This document shows, piece after piece, positions 51,785 to 61,740 of a DNA stretch of 64,000 bases. The stretch's first letter is position 1. Each line of letters starts with the position of its first letter. The notes beneath the pieces are model-generated. The model ran no database searches. It saw only the letters and a list, made by a program, of their open reading frames with translations, and had not been told where the DNA came from. The position numbers and the translations under genes were made by a program. The DNA comes from Shewanella basaltis (GTDB taxonomy: Bacteria > Pseudomonadota > Gammaproteobacteria > Enterobacterales > Shewanellaceae), in assembly GCF_023283885.1 (NCBI RefSeq), contig NZ_JAKILA010000006.1, positions 62,001 through 126,000 of the forward strand, read 5' to 3'.

Positions 51785-53938
51785 ATGTTTAAAAAAATTA
51801 TTCTATTACTGATTGCTGCAACACTGGTGGGGCTATTTTTCCATTATGATTTAAATCAATTGCTCACGCTTGATGGCCTAAAAGGCTCAATGGCGCAATT
51901 TAGCCAACTACGCCAAGAGTCACCGTTATTAGTCATCGGTGGTTTCTTTGCATTATATGTGGCTGTAACGGCATTATCGTTACCCGGCGCGGCTATTCTC
52001 ACCCTCGCATCAGGTGCGTTATTTGGTATTGTCGAAGGGTTAATTATTGCCTCATTTGCCTCAAGCATTGGGGCAACGCTAGCCTTTTTAGTGTCGCGTT
52101 ATTTATTACGAGACACGATTAAACAACGTTTTCCAGAGCGCTTAGCGGCAATTGACGCAGGCATTGAAAAAGAAGGCGGCTTTTACTTATTTACCTTGCG
52201 TTTAGTGCCTATTTTCCCATTCTTTTTAATCAACTTACTGATGGGCGTGACCGCATTTAAATCGTGGACATTCTATTGGGTAAGCCAGGTCGGTATGTTT
52301 TTGGGCACCTTTGTGTACGTTAATGCTGGTACGCAACTTGCGCAAATCGACAGCCTGTCGAACATTTTATCATTTAACCTGATTGTGTCATTTGCCCTAT
52401 TAGGGTTATTCCCACTTATCGCTAAGGCCATCGTTAACATGATTAAAAAACGTCGTGTATACAGCAAGTGGACTAAACCCGCTAAATTTGACCGCAATAT
52501 GATTGTGATTGGTGCAGGTGCGGGTGGTCTTGTCACCAGTTATATTGCCGCAGCAGTAAAAGCCAAAGTGACCTTAATTGAGGCCGGAGAAATGGGCGGC
52601 GACTGCTTAAATTATGGCTGCGTGCCCAGCAAAGCGATTATTAAAAGTGCCAAAATAGCTGAGCAGATCCGCAATGCCCATCATTACGGCCTAGAAGACA
52701 GCACACCTGAGTTTTCGTTTAAAAAAGTCATGGCACGTGTACACCAAGTGGTAGCCGATATTGCCCCACACGACAGTGTTGAGCGTTATACCAATTTAGG
52801 GGTTGATGTCGCAAAAGGTTACGGCAAATTAATCGACCCATGGACAGTTGAAATAACCTGCACAGATGGCAGCACTCGCCGCTTAACCGCGCGCAGCATT
52901 GTGATTGCCACCGGTGCTCGCCCATTTGTGCCGCCACTACCGGGCATAGAAGAAGTCGGTTATGTTACCAGCGATACCTTATGGGACGAGTTTGCCAAAC
53001 TCGATGCTGCACCACAAAAATTAGTGGTACTGGGTGGCGGCCCAATCGGCTCAGAATTAGCCCAAAGTTTTGCCCGTTTAGGCTCGCAAGTCACTCAAGT
53101 TGAAATGGCTGAGCGCATCATGATTAAAGAAGATCTTGAAGTGTCTGAGTTTGCAACACTGGCATTACGTAATAGTGGCGTTAACGTTTTAACCTCACAC
53201 CAAGCGCTGCGCTGCGAGCTACGAAACGGTAAAAAATACCTTATCGTTAAGCATCAAGATCAAGAGCACGCCATCGAGTACGACCAACTATTATGCGCCG
53301 TCGGTCGCAGCGCACGTCTAAGCGGTTACGGCTTAGAAGAACTCGGCATTGAAACCAATCGCACCATTCAAACCAATGAATATTTAGAAACGCTATACCC
53401 TAATATTTATGCGGCAGGTGACATTGTTGGCCCATATCAATTTACGCATGTGGCCGCACATCAGGGCTGGTATGCGGCAGTGAACGCGCTGTTTGGTCAT
53501 TTAAAAAAATTCAAAGTCGATTACCGGGTTATTCCATGGACCACCTTTATCGATCCAGAAGTGGCGCGCGTGGGTATAAACGAATATGAAGCACAGCAAC
53601 AAGGAATAGAGTATGAAGTCACACGCTTTGATTTTGCTGAGCTCGACCGTGCCATTACCGACAGTGCCACCGATGGTTTTATTAAAGTGATTACCCCTAA
53701 AGGCAAAGATAAAATCTTAGGCGTAACCGTGGTGTCAGAACACGCTGGTGATTTAATTGCTGAGTTTGTATTAGCGATGAAACACGGCCTAGGACTGAAT
53801 AAGATTTTAGGCACCATACACAGCTACCCCACATGGGCCGAAGGTAACAAGTACGCCGCGGGAGAATGGAAGCGTAACCACGCGCCAGAAACCGTGCTTC
53901 GTTGGTTAGAGAAATACCACACATGGCGTCGTGGCTAG
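51785..53938 (+). CDS. TVP38/TMEM64 membrane domain fused to FAD disulfide oxidoreductase
   Basis: Two-domain protein of 717 residues. Residues 1-230 are a TVP38/TMEM64 (DedA-like) membrane domain with LPGAAILTLASGALFG and LRLVPIFPFFLINLLMG. Residues about 237-710 are a class I pyridine-nucleotide-disulfide oxidoreductase: IGAGAGGL, redox-active GGDCLNYGCVPSK (Cys-x4-Cys), NAD motif VVLGGGPIGSELAQ, second FAD motif NIYAAGDIVG, and the His-Glu pair in IHSYPTWAEGNKYA. It resembles mercuric reductase and dihydrolipoyl dehydrogenase, but lacks MerA's N-terminal HMA domain and C-terminal CC. Substrate unknown. No stop or frameshift separates the domains. Confidence 0.92.
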   Translation: MFKKIILLLIAATLVGLFFHYDLNQLLTLDGLKGSMAQFSQLRQESPLLVIGGFFALYVAVTALSLPGAAILTLASGALFGIVEGLIIASFASSIGATLAFLVSRYLLRDTIKQRFPERLAAIDAGIEKEGGFYLFTLRLVPIFPFFLINLLMGVTAFKSWTFYWVSQVGMFLGTFVYVNAGTQLAQIDSLSNILSFNLIVSFALLGLFPLIAKAIVNMIKKRRVYSKWTKPAKFDRNMIVIGAGAGGLVTSYIAAAVKAKVTLIEAGEMGGDCLNYGCVPSKAIIKSAKIAEQIRNAHHYGLEDSTPEFSFKKVMARVHQVVADIAPHDSVERYTNLGVDVAKGYGKLIDPWTVEITCTDGSTRRLTARSIVIATGARPFVPPLPGIEEVGYVTSDTLWDEFAKLDAAPQKLVVLGGGPIGSELAQSFARLGSQVTQVEMAERIMIKEDLEVSEFATLALRNSGVNVLTSHQALRCELRNGKKYLIVKHQDQEHAIEYDQLLCAVGRSARLSGYGLEELGIETNRTIQTNEYLETLYPNIYAAGDIVGPYQFTHVAAHQGWYAAVNALFGHLKKFKVDYRVIPWTTFIDPEVARVGINEYEAQQQGIEYEVTRFDFAELDRAITDSATDGFIKVITPKGKDKILGVTVVSEHAGDLIAEFVLAMKHGLGLNKILGTIHSYPTWAEGNKYAAGEWKRNHAPETVLRWLEKYHTWRRG

Positions 53939-54056
53939 TCATTTAAAAGACATAAAATGCTGGCAGTTAACTGCCAGCCATTAAATGATGCACGTGTAAA
54001 TCAATCGTAAACTGCTCGGCAAGGGATACTGCCGATAGCAGTCAGAGAACCCAAAA

Positions 54057-54914
54057 ATGAATAGCATATTCAAGGCATTTATCAAATGTGTGGTTATTGC
54101 GCCCTTACTCAGTAGCACCTTGCTGTCTAGTCAAATCAGTGTGGCTGCCGATACCATGCCAGCGGTCGTTCAAACAGAGCAGGCCTTGCACCAACAATGG
54201 CAAGCACTCGTGAGTCAGCACGTAAAGCCGATTAATCATGGCAGCAGTAGCGCGGTAGATTATGCAGCAATGCAGCAGCAACGCACTCAACTGCAAAGCT
54301 ACCTCAAGCAGCTCAGTAGCATCAGCCAGACGCAATTTGATGCATGGGATAAGGCCTCGCAATTGGCATTTTTAATCAATGCTTACAACGCCTGGACGGT
54401 TGAGCTCATCTTAACCAAATATCCTGATATTGAATCAATTAAAGATCTCGGCGGATTGTTTAGCTCCCCCTGGGACAAAAGCGTTATTCCTTTGCTCGGC
54501 AAAAACCGCAGTCTCAATGATATTGAACATAAGCTTATCCGTGGTAGTGATCGTTATAACGATCCTAGAATCCACTTTGCGGTAAATTGTGCCAGTATTG
54601 GTTGCCCTGCTCTGCTTGAAGAAGCCTACACCGGTACTAAGCTTGAGCAACAGCTTGATGCACAAACCAAACGTTTTTTAGCTGACACTAGCCGTAATTA
54701 TGCCAAAGGTGACACGGTATATTTGTCTGCCATTTTTAAATGGTATGGTGATGACTTTACCCAAGGCTTTGCAGGGGCGGATTCTGTTGAGACGTTTTTA
54801 TTGTTGTACCCTAACGCATTACAACTTAATGCAGAGCAGCAAGCTGCGGCAATAAAACAGCAATTAGATATCGATTTTCTTGATTATAACTGGTCGTTAA
54901 ATGCGGTTCGATAA
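54057..54914 (+). CDS. DUF547-family exported protein
   Basis: Uncharacterised exported protein of 285 residues; signal peptide about 1-31 (...LLSSQISVAA). The DUF547 core is seen in FLINAYNAWTVELIL, the LNDIEHKLIRG segment and DPRIHFAVNCASIGCP (conserved His and Cys pair). The family is predicted to have a cysteine-protease-like fold, but no activity is established here. Its last 14 bases overlap the following substrate-binding protein gene, so they are probably coupled. Confidence 0.88.
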   Translation: MNSIFKAFIKCVVIAPLLSSTLLSSQISVAADTMPAVVQTEQALHQQWQALVSQHVKPINHGSSSAVDYAAMQQQRTQLQSYLKQLSSISQTQFDAWDKASQLAFLINAYNAWTVELILTKYPDIESIKDLGGLFSSPWDKSVIPLLGKNRSLNDIEHKLIRGSDRYNDPRIHFAVNCASIGCPALLEEAYTGTKLEQQLDAQTKRFLADTSRNYAKGDTVYLSAIFKWYGDDFTQGFAGADSVETFLLLYPNALQLNAEQQAAAIKQQLDIDFLDYNWSLNAVR

Positions 54915-56193
54915 GCCAATATCTTTCAATAAAATCTATCACATCATGCAGCATATTGTGGCGGCTTTGACATTGAGTGTTAGTGTATATGCTTGCCTTT
55001 GGACGAGCGTGGCCTATGCACAAACCAATGAGCTTTCCGCATGGGAAGAGATTGAATCTCGCGGCAGCAATCAAGATGTGTACTTTCATGCCTGGGGCGG
55101 CGATCCGCAAATCAATCGCTATATTCAGTGGGTTGCCGAACAAGTTAAGCAGCAATATCAAATCAATTTACACCATGTCAAACTCACCGACACAGGCGAA
55201 GCGGTCAGCCGAGTGTTAGCAGAAAAATCAGCCAATAACGATAATAACGGCAAAGTCGATTTAGTGTGGATTAACGGCGAAAACTTTGCCGCCATGGCAA
55301 AGCATCAATTATTAACACCGAACTGGGTAGCGCAATTGCCCAACTTTGCCTTAACCGACCCAGACAATAACCCTGCCATGAGCCGCGATTTTGGCGTACC
55401 CACTCAAGGCATGGAAGCGCCCTGGGGCAAAGCGGCATTGACGTTTTATTATGACAGCCGAGCGACACTATCTGCGCCGCAAACCTTGCAACAATTAAGT
55501 GCATGGGCCAAACAACATCCAGGGCGATTTACCTACCCTAAACCGCCTGATTTTCTGGCCACCAGCTTTTTAAAATACGCCTTAATTGTGTTAAACGACT
55601 CACAGCCTGAAGCAATTAAACATTTGCTTTATCAACCTGCAACGACACAAAGCCAGGCGCTGTTGTTACCGGTATTGTGGCAATATTTAGATGAGTTACA
55701 TCCGTATTTATGGCGCAAAGGGCAGCACTTTATGGCCAGTGGCATGGAGCTTCGCCGCTTAATTGGCGATGGCGAACTTGCCCTAGCGTTTACCTTTTCA
55801 GCCGCTGAAATTCCCGCAGCGGTTGCCCGTTTTGAACTACCAAACAGCAGCCGTAGTTATCGTATGCTAGATGGCAGTTTAAGCAATATTCACTTTGTTG
55901 CCATTCCTTATAATGCCGCTCATCGGGACAGTGCTAAATTAGTGACTAATTTTTTACTCAGCCCACAGGCGCAAGCACACAAACAACAAGCCAACGTTTG
56001 GGGCGACGCCAGTGTACTGGCCATTTCTAAGCTAACGGGTGAGCAGCAAGCTTGGTTTGCTCCGCCTAAACTATCACATCCCAGTGCCACTATTGCTAAC
56101 CAGGCAATCAGCCCAGCATTAAGCGAACCCGATCCAAGTTGGAGTAAGGTCATTAGCGCGCTTTGGTTAGAGCGCTACGGAGTGATGCCATGA
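54901..56193 (+). CDS. ynjB: ABC transporter substrate-binding protein (YnjB-like)
   Basis: Periplasmic binding protein of 430 residues from the YnjB family. The signal peptide ends near residue 40 (...SVYACLWTSVAYA); the frame could also start at Met16 (54946). Core regions HAWGGDPQINRYIQWVAEQV, KVDLVWINGENFAAM and TFYYDSRA match family 1 binding folds related to thiamine and polyamine systems. The ligand of YnjB is not known. It overlaps ynjC by four bases (ATGA). Confidence 0.88.
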   Translation: MRFDKPISFNKIYHIMQHIVAALTLSVSVYACLWTSVAYAQTNELSAWEEIESRGSNQDVYFHAWGGDPQINRYIQWVAEQVKQQYQINLHHVKLTDTGEAVSRVLAEKSANNDNNGKVDLVWINGENFAAMAKHQLLTPNWVAQLPNFALTDPDNNPAMSRDFGVPTQGMEAPWGKAALTFYYDSRATLSAPQTLQQLSAWAKQHPGRFTYPKPPDFLATSFLKYALIVLNDSQPEAIKHLLYQPATTQSQALLLPVLWQYLDELHPYLWRKGQHFMASGMELRRLIGDGELALAFTFSAAEIPAAVARFELPNSSRSYRMLDGSLSNIHFVAIPYNAAHRDSAKLVTNFLLSPQAQAHKQQANVWGDASVLAISKLTGEQQAWFAPPKLSHPSATIANQAISPALSEPDPSWSKVISALWLERYGVMP

Positions 56194-57902
56194 GCACCAT
56201 AGCCAAGCTGTTCAATCCAATGGTGCGCTTCAGTCCATTTATAATGATGGCCTTGTTACTGTTCCCCGTATTAGGTGGGTTAATTGGCGTTATTCTGCCC
56301 GCGCTTGGTTGGATCCCCGCACTGGACCAAACCCAATTTAACCTCAATGGATTTAGCCAATTATGGCAAACACCGGGCATAGGTCATATGGCGTTATTGA
56401 GCATCACCACCAGCCTGGTGAGCACTTTATTGGCTTTTATTATCACTATTTTGATCCTAGCCAGTTACTTTACTAGCCCGTGGTTGGGTTATATTCAGCG
56501 GCTTTTAGGGCCCATTCTGGTTATCCCCCATGCAGCGGCGGCCATTGCCATTGGATTTCTTATTACCCCGTCTGGCATGGTGTCTCGTTTAGCATCCCCT
56601 TGGTTAAGTGGTTGGGATGCGCCGCCCGATTGGCTATACCCACATGATGCCTTGGGGCTGAGTATTATTTTAGGGCTCACCTTAAAAGAACTGCCTTTTT
56701 TATTATTAATGGCGCTAGGCGTATTGGCACAGCCCGACCTTGGGCAAACATTACGGGCGCAGCATAAAGTGGCATTAAGCTTAGGTTATTGCCCAATGAC
56801 AGCATTTTTCAAAGTGGTGTTACCAAGCCTTTACCCCCATTTACGCCTACCGATATTGGCAGTATTGACTTACGCCAGTGCCAGTGTCGAAATCCCGTTA
56901 ATTTTAGGCCCTAATAACCCACCAACATTAGCCGTGGCCATTATGCAGTGGTTTCATGATGTCGACTTAAGCCTGCGCATTAAAGCCTCGGCTGGGGCGA
57001 TAGTACAAATACAACTAACGTTATTAGTTTTAGCCTGCTGGTGGTTACTCGAACGCTTAGTGATTAAGTTCGCTAAACCGCTGTTAACTAATGGCGAGCG
57101 AGAGTACGGTGGCGTCATCATTCAACAGTTCACCCATGTCATCACAGCGTTGATGCTAGCGGTTATCGGATTGGCATTAGTGGGATTAGTGTTGTGGTCT
57201 TTTGCTGGTTTCTGGTATTTTCCTGATGCTTTGCCGCAACAATTTGTGATACTGCATTGGCAAAGTGCCTTACAACAAATGCACACTCCACTGATAGACA
57301 CACTATTGATTGCCCTGTGCGCCACCGCACTGGCAATCACCTTAACCTTACTTACACTAGAGGCAGAGCAACACAGTGGAAAATCGCTGTCGCTACTGGG
57401 CAGTGTATTAATTTACCTGCCGCTGCTGATCCCAAGCATCGCGTTTTTATTTGGCTTAGTGTGGTTACTTGAGCAAATTAACAGCCAGCATACTTTTATC
57501 AATGTGGTACTGGCCCATGTGTTGTTTGTATTGCCCTATGTGTTTTTATCGCTGGCCAGTAGCTATCGCCGTTTTGACCCACGCTTTAGTATTGTGGCGG
57601 CCAGCCTTGGAGCCAGCAAAGCTAAAATCTTTTTCAGAATAAAACTGCCTATGTTGATTGGGCCAATATTCATTGCTTGTGCACTGGGTTTAGCCATTAG
57701 TTTTAGCCAGTACTTACCCACTTTACTTACTGGCGGCGGGCGTATTAATACCATCACCACAGAAGCGGTTTCACTCGCCAATGGCGGCAGCCGCAGGATC
57801 AGTGCTGTATATGCATTAATGCAAATGATGCTTCCTGCTTTAGGTTTTTTACTGGCCTGGCTTTTGCCAAAACTAATTAGCACAAACCATTACCAAAAAT
57901 AA
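56190..57902 (+). CDS. ynjC: ABC transporter permease, two fused permease domains (YnjC-like)
   Basis: Inner-membrane permease of 570 residues, with about twelve helices in two ThiP-like halves. EAA-type loops are visible (AQHKVALSLGYCPMTAFFKVVLPSLYPHLR and VAASLGASKAKIFFRIKLPMLIGP), where the ATPase docks. The start at 56190 forms an ATGA overlap with ynjB. The frame could begin at 56163, which is less likely. Confidence 0.9.
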   Translation: MSTIAKLFNPMVRFSPFIMMALLLFPVLGGLIGVILPALGWIPALDQTQFNLNGFSQLWQTPGIGHMALLSITTSLVSTLLAFIITILILASYFTSPWLGYIQRLLGPILVIPHAAAAIAIGFLITPSGMVSRLASPWLSGWDAPPDWLYPHDALGLSIILGLTLKELPFLLLMALGVLAQPDLGQTLRAQHKVALSLGYCPMTAFFKVVLPSLYPHLRLPILAVLTYASASVEIPLILGPNNPPTLAVAIMQWFHDVDLSLRIKASAGAIVQIQLTLLVLACWWLLERLVIKFAKPLLTNGEREYGGVIIQQFTHVITALMLAVIGLALVGLVLWSFAGFWYFPDALPQQFVILHWQSALQQMHTPLIDTLLIALCATALAITLTLLTLEAEQHSGKSLSLLGSVLIYLPLLIPSIAFLFGLVWLLEQINSQHTFINVVLAHVLFVLPYVFLSLASSYRRFDPRFSIVAASLGASKAKIFFRIKLPMLIGPIFIACALGLAISFSQYLPTLLTGGGRINTITTEAVSLANGGSRRISAVYALMQMMLPALGFLLAWLLPKLISTNHYQK

Positions 57903-57954
57903 TTAACAGAAATGATGACCAACACATTCATTAGCGCCACCAACAAGGACAATA

Positions 57955-58650
57955 ATGCACACTCAAGCCATTAGTGCTAATCACTCAGATACCGCCGCAA
58001 CATCAGCGCTGACCATTGATGGGCTTATTTTGTGTCGCCAGCAGCAACACTTACTATCATTAAGTGCGACTATTCGTGGCGGTGAAATCTTAACCATTAT
58101 GGGGCCGTCTGGCAGCGGAAAGTCAACGTTATTAAATTGGGTAACGGGAATGTTACCAGTAGGCTTTAGTGCACAAGGTCAATTGCATTTAAACGGCCAC
58201 AATATCACCACAATGGCCAGTCATTTACGCCACATAGGTTTACTTTACCAAGACCCACTATTATTTCCGCACTTATCTGTTGCAGGCAACATCGCCTTTG
58301 CCATGCCACCAAGCCCTAAAGCCCAGCGACAGGCCGCAATTAGTGATGCCTTGGTTCAAGTGGGGCTTGGCGGATTAGAACAGCGTAGCCCACAGAGCTT
58401 ATCTGGTGGTCAGCAAGCCAGGGTAGCATTGCTACGGGTGTTACTGAGCCAACCTAAAGCCATATTATTAGATGAGCCTTTTAGTAAGCTTGACAGCCAA
58501 TTACGCCACGAGACCAGGCAACTGGTTTTTGATCAAATACGTGAGCATCAGCTACCTGCCATTATGGTTACTCACGACCAAACTGATGCCGATGCCGCGC
58601 AGGGGAAAATCATCTCACTTGCGCAATTTAATAAACCAGTTATAGATTGA
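57955..58650 (+). CDS. ynjD: ABC transporter ATP-binding protein (YnjD-like)
   Basis: ATPase subunit of 231 residues. Walker A GPSGSGKST, Q-loop LLYQDPLLFPHL, signature LSGGQQARVALLR, Walker B AILLDEP and switch His MVTHDQTDAD are all intact. It completes the YnjBCD importer, 52 bp after ynjC. Confidence 0.92.
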   Translation: MHTQAISANHSDTAATSALTIDGLILCRQQQHLLSLSATIRGGEILTIMGPSGSGKSTLLNWVTGMLPVGFSAQGQLHLNGHNITTMASHLRHIGLLYQDPLLFPHLSVAGNIAFAMPPSPKAQRQAAISDALVQVGLGGLEQRSPQSLSGGQQARVALLRVLLSQPKAILLDEPFSKLDSQLRHETRQLVFDQIREHQLPAIMVTHDQTDADAAQGKIISLAQFNKPVID

Positions 58651-58663
58651 TTGGAATAATCAT

Positions 58664-59350
58664 ATGTTAGATAGATTTATCACCCCAGTAATAAAACCAC
58701 TGTTAACCCCCGCTGTGCTGCTATTAGACAAAAAGCATGTCCATCCAGATAAGCTCACATTGGTGGGTTTTTGTGTCGGCATGCTCGCAGTGCCATTACT
58801 GGCATTAGAGCTTTGGTATGGCGCGCTGGTTTTTATTGTACTGAATCGGATTATCGATGGCCTTGACGGTGCCCTTGCTCGCCATCAAAAACACACTAGC
58901 GACGCGGGTGGCTATTTAGACATTTGCCTCGACTTCCTGTTTTATGCTGCCATTGTGCTCGGGTTCGCCTTAGCCAACCCAGCTGACAATGCCCTAGCCG
59001 CTGCGGTGCTGCTAACCGTGTTTATCGGCACAGGCTCAAGCTTTCTTGCTTTTGCCATACCCGCGCAAAAGTTAAATTTGCCTCGACCACAGTTTGCCAA
59101 TAAGAGTTTTTACTTTTTAAACGGCTTAACAGAAGGCACTGAGACCATCGCCTTTTTTGTGGCCTTTTGTTTATGGCCGGCTTATTTCCCAGAACTTGCC
59201 TATAGCTTTGCATTTTTAGGGGCAATTACCATCTTTACCCGGGTACATGGCGGCTATCACACCTTAAAAAGTCAAAACGTCAATAATGTAAATAGTAAAA
59301 AAGCAGCTACACACAAGGTTGATCTTCAGGAGCCACAAAATGATCGATGA
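58664..59350 (+). CDS. ynjF: CDP-alcohol phosphatidyltransferase family protein (YnjF-like)
   Basis: Membrane enzyme of 228 residues in the CDP-alcohol phosphatidyltransferase family. The full active-site motif D-x2-DG-x2-AR-x8-G-x3-D-x3-D is present at about residues 65-90 (starts DGLDGALAR, ends DICLD). About six hydrophobic segments. Such enzymes join a CDP-linked alcohol to a phosphate or alcohol acceptor; substrates are unknown. E. coli also encodes a YnjF next to ynjBCD. The next gene overlaps its end by 11 bp. Confidence 0.88.
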   Translation: MLDRFITPVIKPLLTPAVLLLDKKHVHPDKLTLVGFCVGMLAVPLLALELWYGALVFIVLNRIIDGLDGALARHQKHTSDAGGYLDICLDFLFYAAIVLGFALANPADNALAAAVLLTVFIGTGSSFLAFAIPAQKLNLPRPQFANKSFYFLNGLTEGTETIAFFVAFCLWPAYFPELAYSFAFLGAITIFTRVHGGYHTLKSQNVNNVNSKKAATHKVDLQEPQNDR

Positions 59351-60155
59351 CATAGCAGCTATCCGATTAGGGATATTTTTGACCATTTTGGCGTTGATGA
59401 TCAGCCTAGAATCGCTGTTTCCGGCAAGACAATTAGCCAAAAACCCTCAGACTGCGAGCATGCTGACTCGCTGGATAGGTAATTTTGGTTTATTAATTAT
59501 TGCCTCGATTATGGCTCGATTACTTTTACCATTAGGCCTTACAGGTTTTGCTGTGTACACCAGTCAAATGCAATGGGGATTTTTACATACCCTAGAACTG
59601 CCACTTTGGCTTACTATCGGCGTCAGTGTATTACTACTAGATATGCTAATTTACTGGCAGCATAGGTTGTTTCATCGTATTCCCTTACTGTGGCGCTTAC
59701 ATAAAGTGCACCACGCCGACCGTCATGTCGACAGCAGTACCGCTTTGCGATTTCATCCCATTGAAATCATTGCCAGCATAGGGATTAAAGCCTTAGCCAT
59801 AATAGTGATTGGTATTCCCGCTGAAGCAGTTATATTGTTTGAAATATTACTTAATGGTTTTGCTATCTTTAACCATGCCAACATTCGTTTGCCTCAACCT
59901 ATCGAAAAGGCAGCGCGCTATGTGTTAGTGACCCAGGCCCTGCACCGTATTCATCACAGCCAGATTATGGCCGAAAGTAATACTAACTTTGGTTTTAGTG
60001 TTATTTGGTGGGATCGATTATTTGGTACTTACACTGCCGTTGCAAGTAAGCCCGATGACAGCATTGATATTGGATTGACCGATTACCCTAATGTCAAACA
60101 AAATGCCTGGTTAACAGGGTTGCTGTGGATGCCGTTTAAGCATAAAAAGCCTTAA
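59340..60155 (+). CDS. fatty acid hydroxylase / sterol desaturase family protein
   Basis: Membrane di-iron oxygenase family protein of 271 residues. The three histidine motifs that bind the iron centre are HRLFH (about residue 107), HKVHH with ADRH after it (about 119-127), and HRIHH (about 205). Several helices precede the first motif. Substrate is unknown; a lipid is likely given the family and the phosphatidyltransferase next door. ATG at 59340 is chosen for its AGGAG seven bases upstream. Confidence 0.88.
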   Translation: MIDDIAAIRLGIFLTILALMISLESLFPARQLAKNPQTASMLTRWIGNFGLLIIASIMARLLLPLGLTGFAVYTSQMQWGFLHTLELPLWLTIGVSVLLLDMLIYWQHRLFHRIPLLWRLHKVHHADRHVDSSTALRFHPIEIIASIGIKALAIIVIGIPAEAVILFEILLNGFAIFNHANIRLPQPIEKAARYVLVTQALHRIHHSQIMAESNTNFGFSVIWWDRLFGTYTAVASKPDDSIDIGLTDYPNVKQNAWLTGLLWMPFKHKKP

Positions 60156-60384
60156 CCTCCCCCCCAACACTCACATGGCGAGATTGAAACAGTTGCCCCC
60201 CCAATACTGTAATATTAAGTATTTTATTTTCATCTCTTACCTCAATTTAAGGTAAAGAGATGAATTTGTTTTAAAGTAATAATTATTTTATTACGTTATG
60301 TGAAATGCCGCAGACGAACATCTTGATTATTCGACTAAACCTAATCACTATATAACTAATGTAGTGATTACAAATAGAGATGTT

Positions 60385-61470
60385 ATGATTGGTTTTACTC
60401 AAAGTTTGAAAAAAGAAATTGCTGATTTAAAAAAACAGTTGGTCCTGACACAACAGCAACATACTGACGAATCAAATCAATTACAACAGATTATTGCTGA
60501 GCTAAAGCTGCAAATAAGTCTTGCTAACAACCAATCTGGTTATGATGCTGCGCGCGCTAACTTACAGCTACAAGGTGCCACGATGCTCAATGACATTCGT
60601 GATACTACACTGGCTAACTCAATTAAATTAGACGACGAGAAAAAGATGTTGTCTGAAGTCGATAAACTGTTCACTCAAACTCGTACTGCCATCGGTAACT
60701 TAAAAGACAGAGCGGGACACCTCAATGACCATGCAGAAAAAAGCATGGCAACTGCAGCAGAATTAAGCCGTTCGGCAAATGGCATTAGCAACTTAGTGTC
60801 GTCAATTCAACAGATTTCTGAACAAACTAACCTGCTGGCACTCAATGCCGCCATTGAAGCAGCAAGAGCTGGAGACGCAGGACGCGGCTTTGCCGTAGTC
60901 GCAAGCGAAGTAAGGCAATTAGCCAGCAACGCCCATGATGCCAGTGCCAATATTGAAAAGTTAGTCGCTACCGTTATTGAGCAAACCGAACAAATTAAAC
61001 AAGTCGTCATCACCAACCAAACATGCTCAAGTGATATTGCCGCCTCTTCTGAACAAATTGATCAAGTCGTTACCCAAGTACTGCAAAACTCTGGCGTAAT
61101 GAAGCGTGTTATTGGTGAAGCGTCAATGACCGCATTTTTAACGACGGTAAAACTAGACCATAGCGTATGGAAGAGCAACGTATACAGTATTTTGGCCAAC
61201 AAAGATGTCACGGCAAACGTCAATAGCCATACTGAATGTCGATTAGGCAAATGGTATTACCAAGGTGAAGGACAGCAATTTGCCAGTTTATCCAGTTTCA
61301 AAGCAATCGAACAGCCACATAAAAGCGTCCACAGCGCCGGTAAAGCCGCTGTTGCCGCCATGCAATCGGGTGATGAGTCAGCTATTTTAACTCATCTTGA
61401 TACCATGGAAGATGCCAGTATCCGTGTGGTAAAAGCTATTGACAGTTTACTGTCGCAAAGCCAACAGTAG
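60385..61470 (+). CDS. cytosolic methyl-accepting chemotaxis protein with CZB zinc-binding domain
   Basis: Soluble chemoreceptor of 361 residues without a membrane helix or PAS domain. An N-terminal coiled-coil (about 1-55) leads to a methyl-accepting signalling domain whose tip is [34 protein letters not shown] (about 145-178, described by position). The C-terminal CZB domain (about 250-360) has the zinc ligands in [19 protein letters not shown] and PHKSVH. TlpD of Helicobacter has this layout, and senses oxidants or zinc in the cytosol. A GTG frame start at 60364 is possible. Single gene. Confidence 0.9.
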   Translation: MIGFTQSLKKEIADLKKQLVLTQQQHTDESNQLQQIIAELKLQISLANNQSGYDAARANLQLQGATMLNDIRDTTLANSIKLDDEKKMLSEVDKLFTQTRTAIGNLKDRAGHLNDHAEKSMATAAELSRSANGISNLVSSIQQISEQTNLLALNAAIEAARAGDAGRGFAVVASEVRQLASNAHDASANIEKLVATVIEQTEQIKQVVITNQTCSSDIAASSEQIDQVVTQVLQNSGVMKRVIGEASMTAFLTTVKLDHSVWKSNVYSILANKDVTANVNSHTECRLGKWYYQGEGQQFASLSSFKAIEQPHKSVHSAGKAAVAAMQSGDESAILTHLDTMEDASIRVVKAIDSLLSQSQQ

Positions 61471-61476
61471 TAAGCA

Positions 61477-61610
61477 CTGTTGATCTTTGTAAGTTAAATG
61501 CTGTTTGAGTTAAAAACGTTTTACACTTTATTCTTAAAGCTTTATTCAACAAAGAGTAAAACGTTTTCTCCCCCTACCGACTGTATTTATTGGCCATACA
61601 ATATCCATAA
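61477..61610. repeat. MITE-like repeat, family A, copy 3 (truncated)
   Basis: CTGTTGATCTTTG and the inner AGTTAAAAACGTTTTA and TTCAACAAAGAGTAAAACG blocks match the left half of copies 1 and 2. The right end is missing. Confidence 0.7.
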
Positions 61611-61740
61611 GCAAGGCACCTTAGCGCTAACGATTACATTGCTTTTACACCTGACTTAAATTAGCCTAGTTTTCACAAAATTGCCCGCCCATGCTATATT
61701 AGCGCCTATTCAAATTTGTTTAATCAGTTAAGGTTCATCC

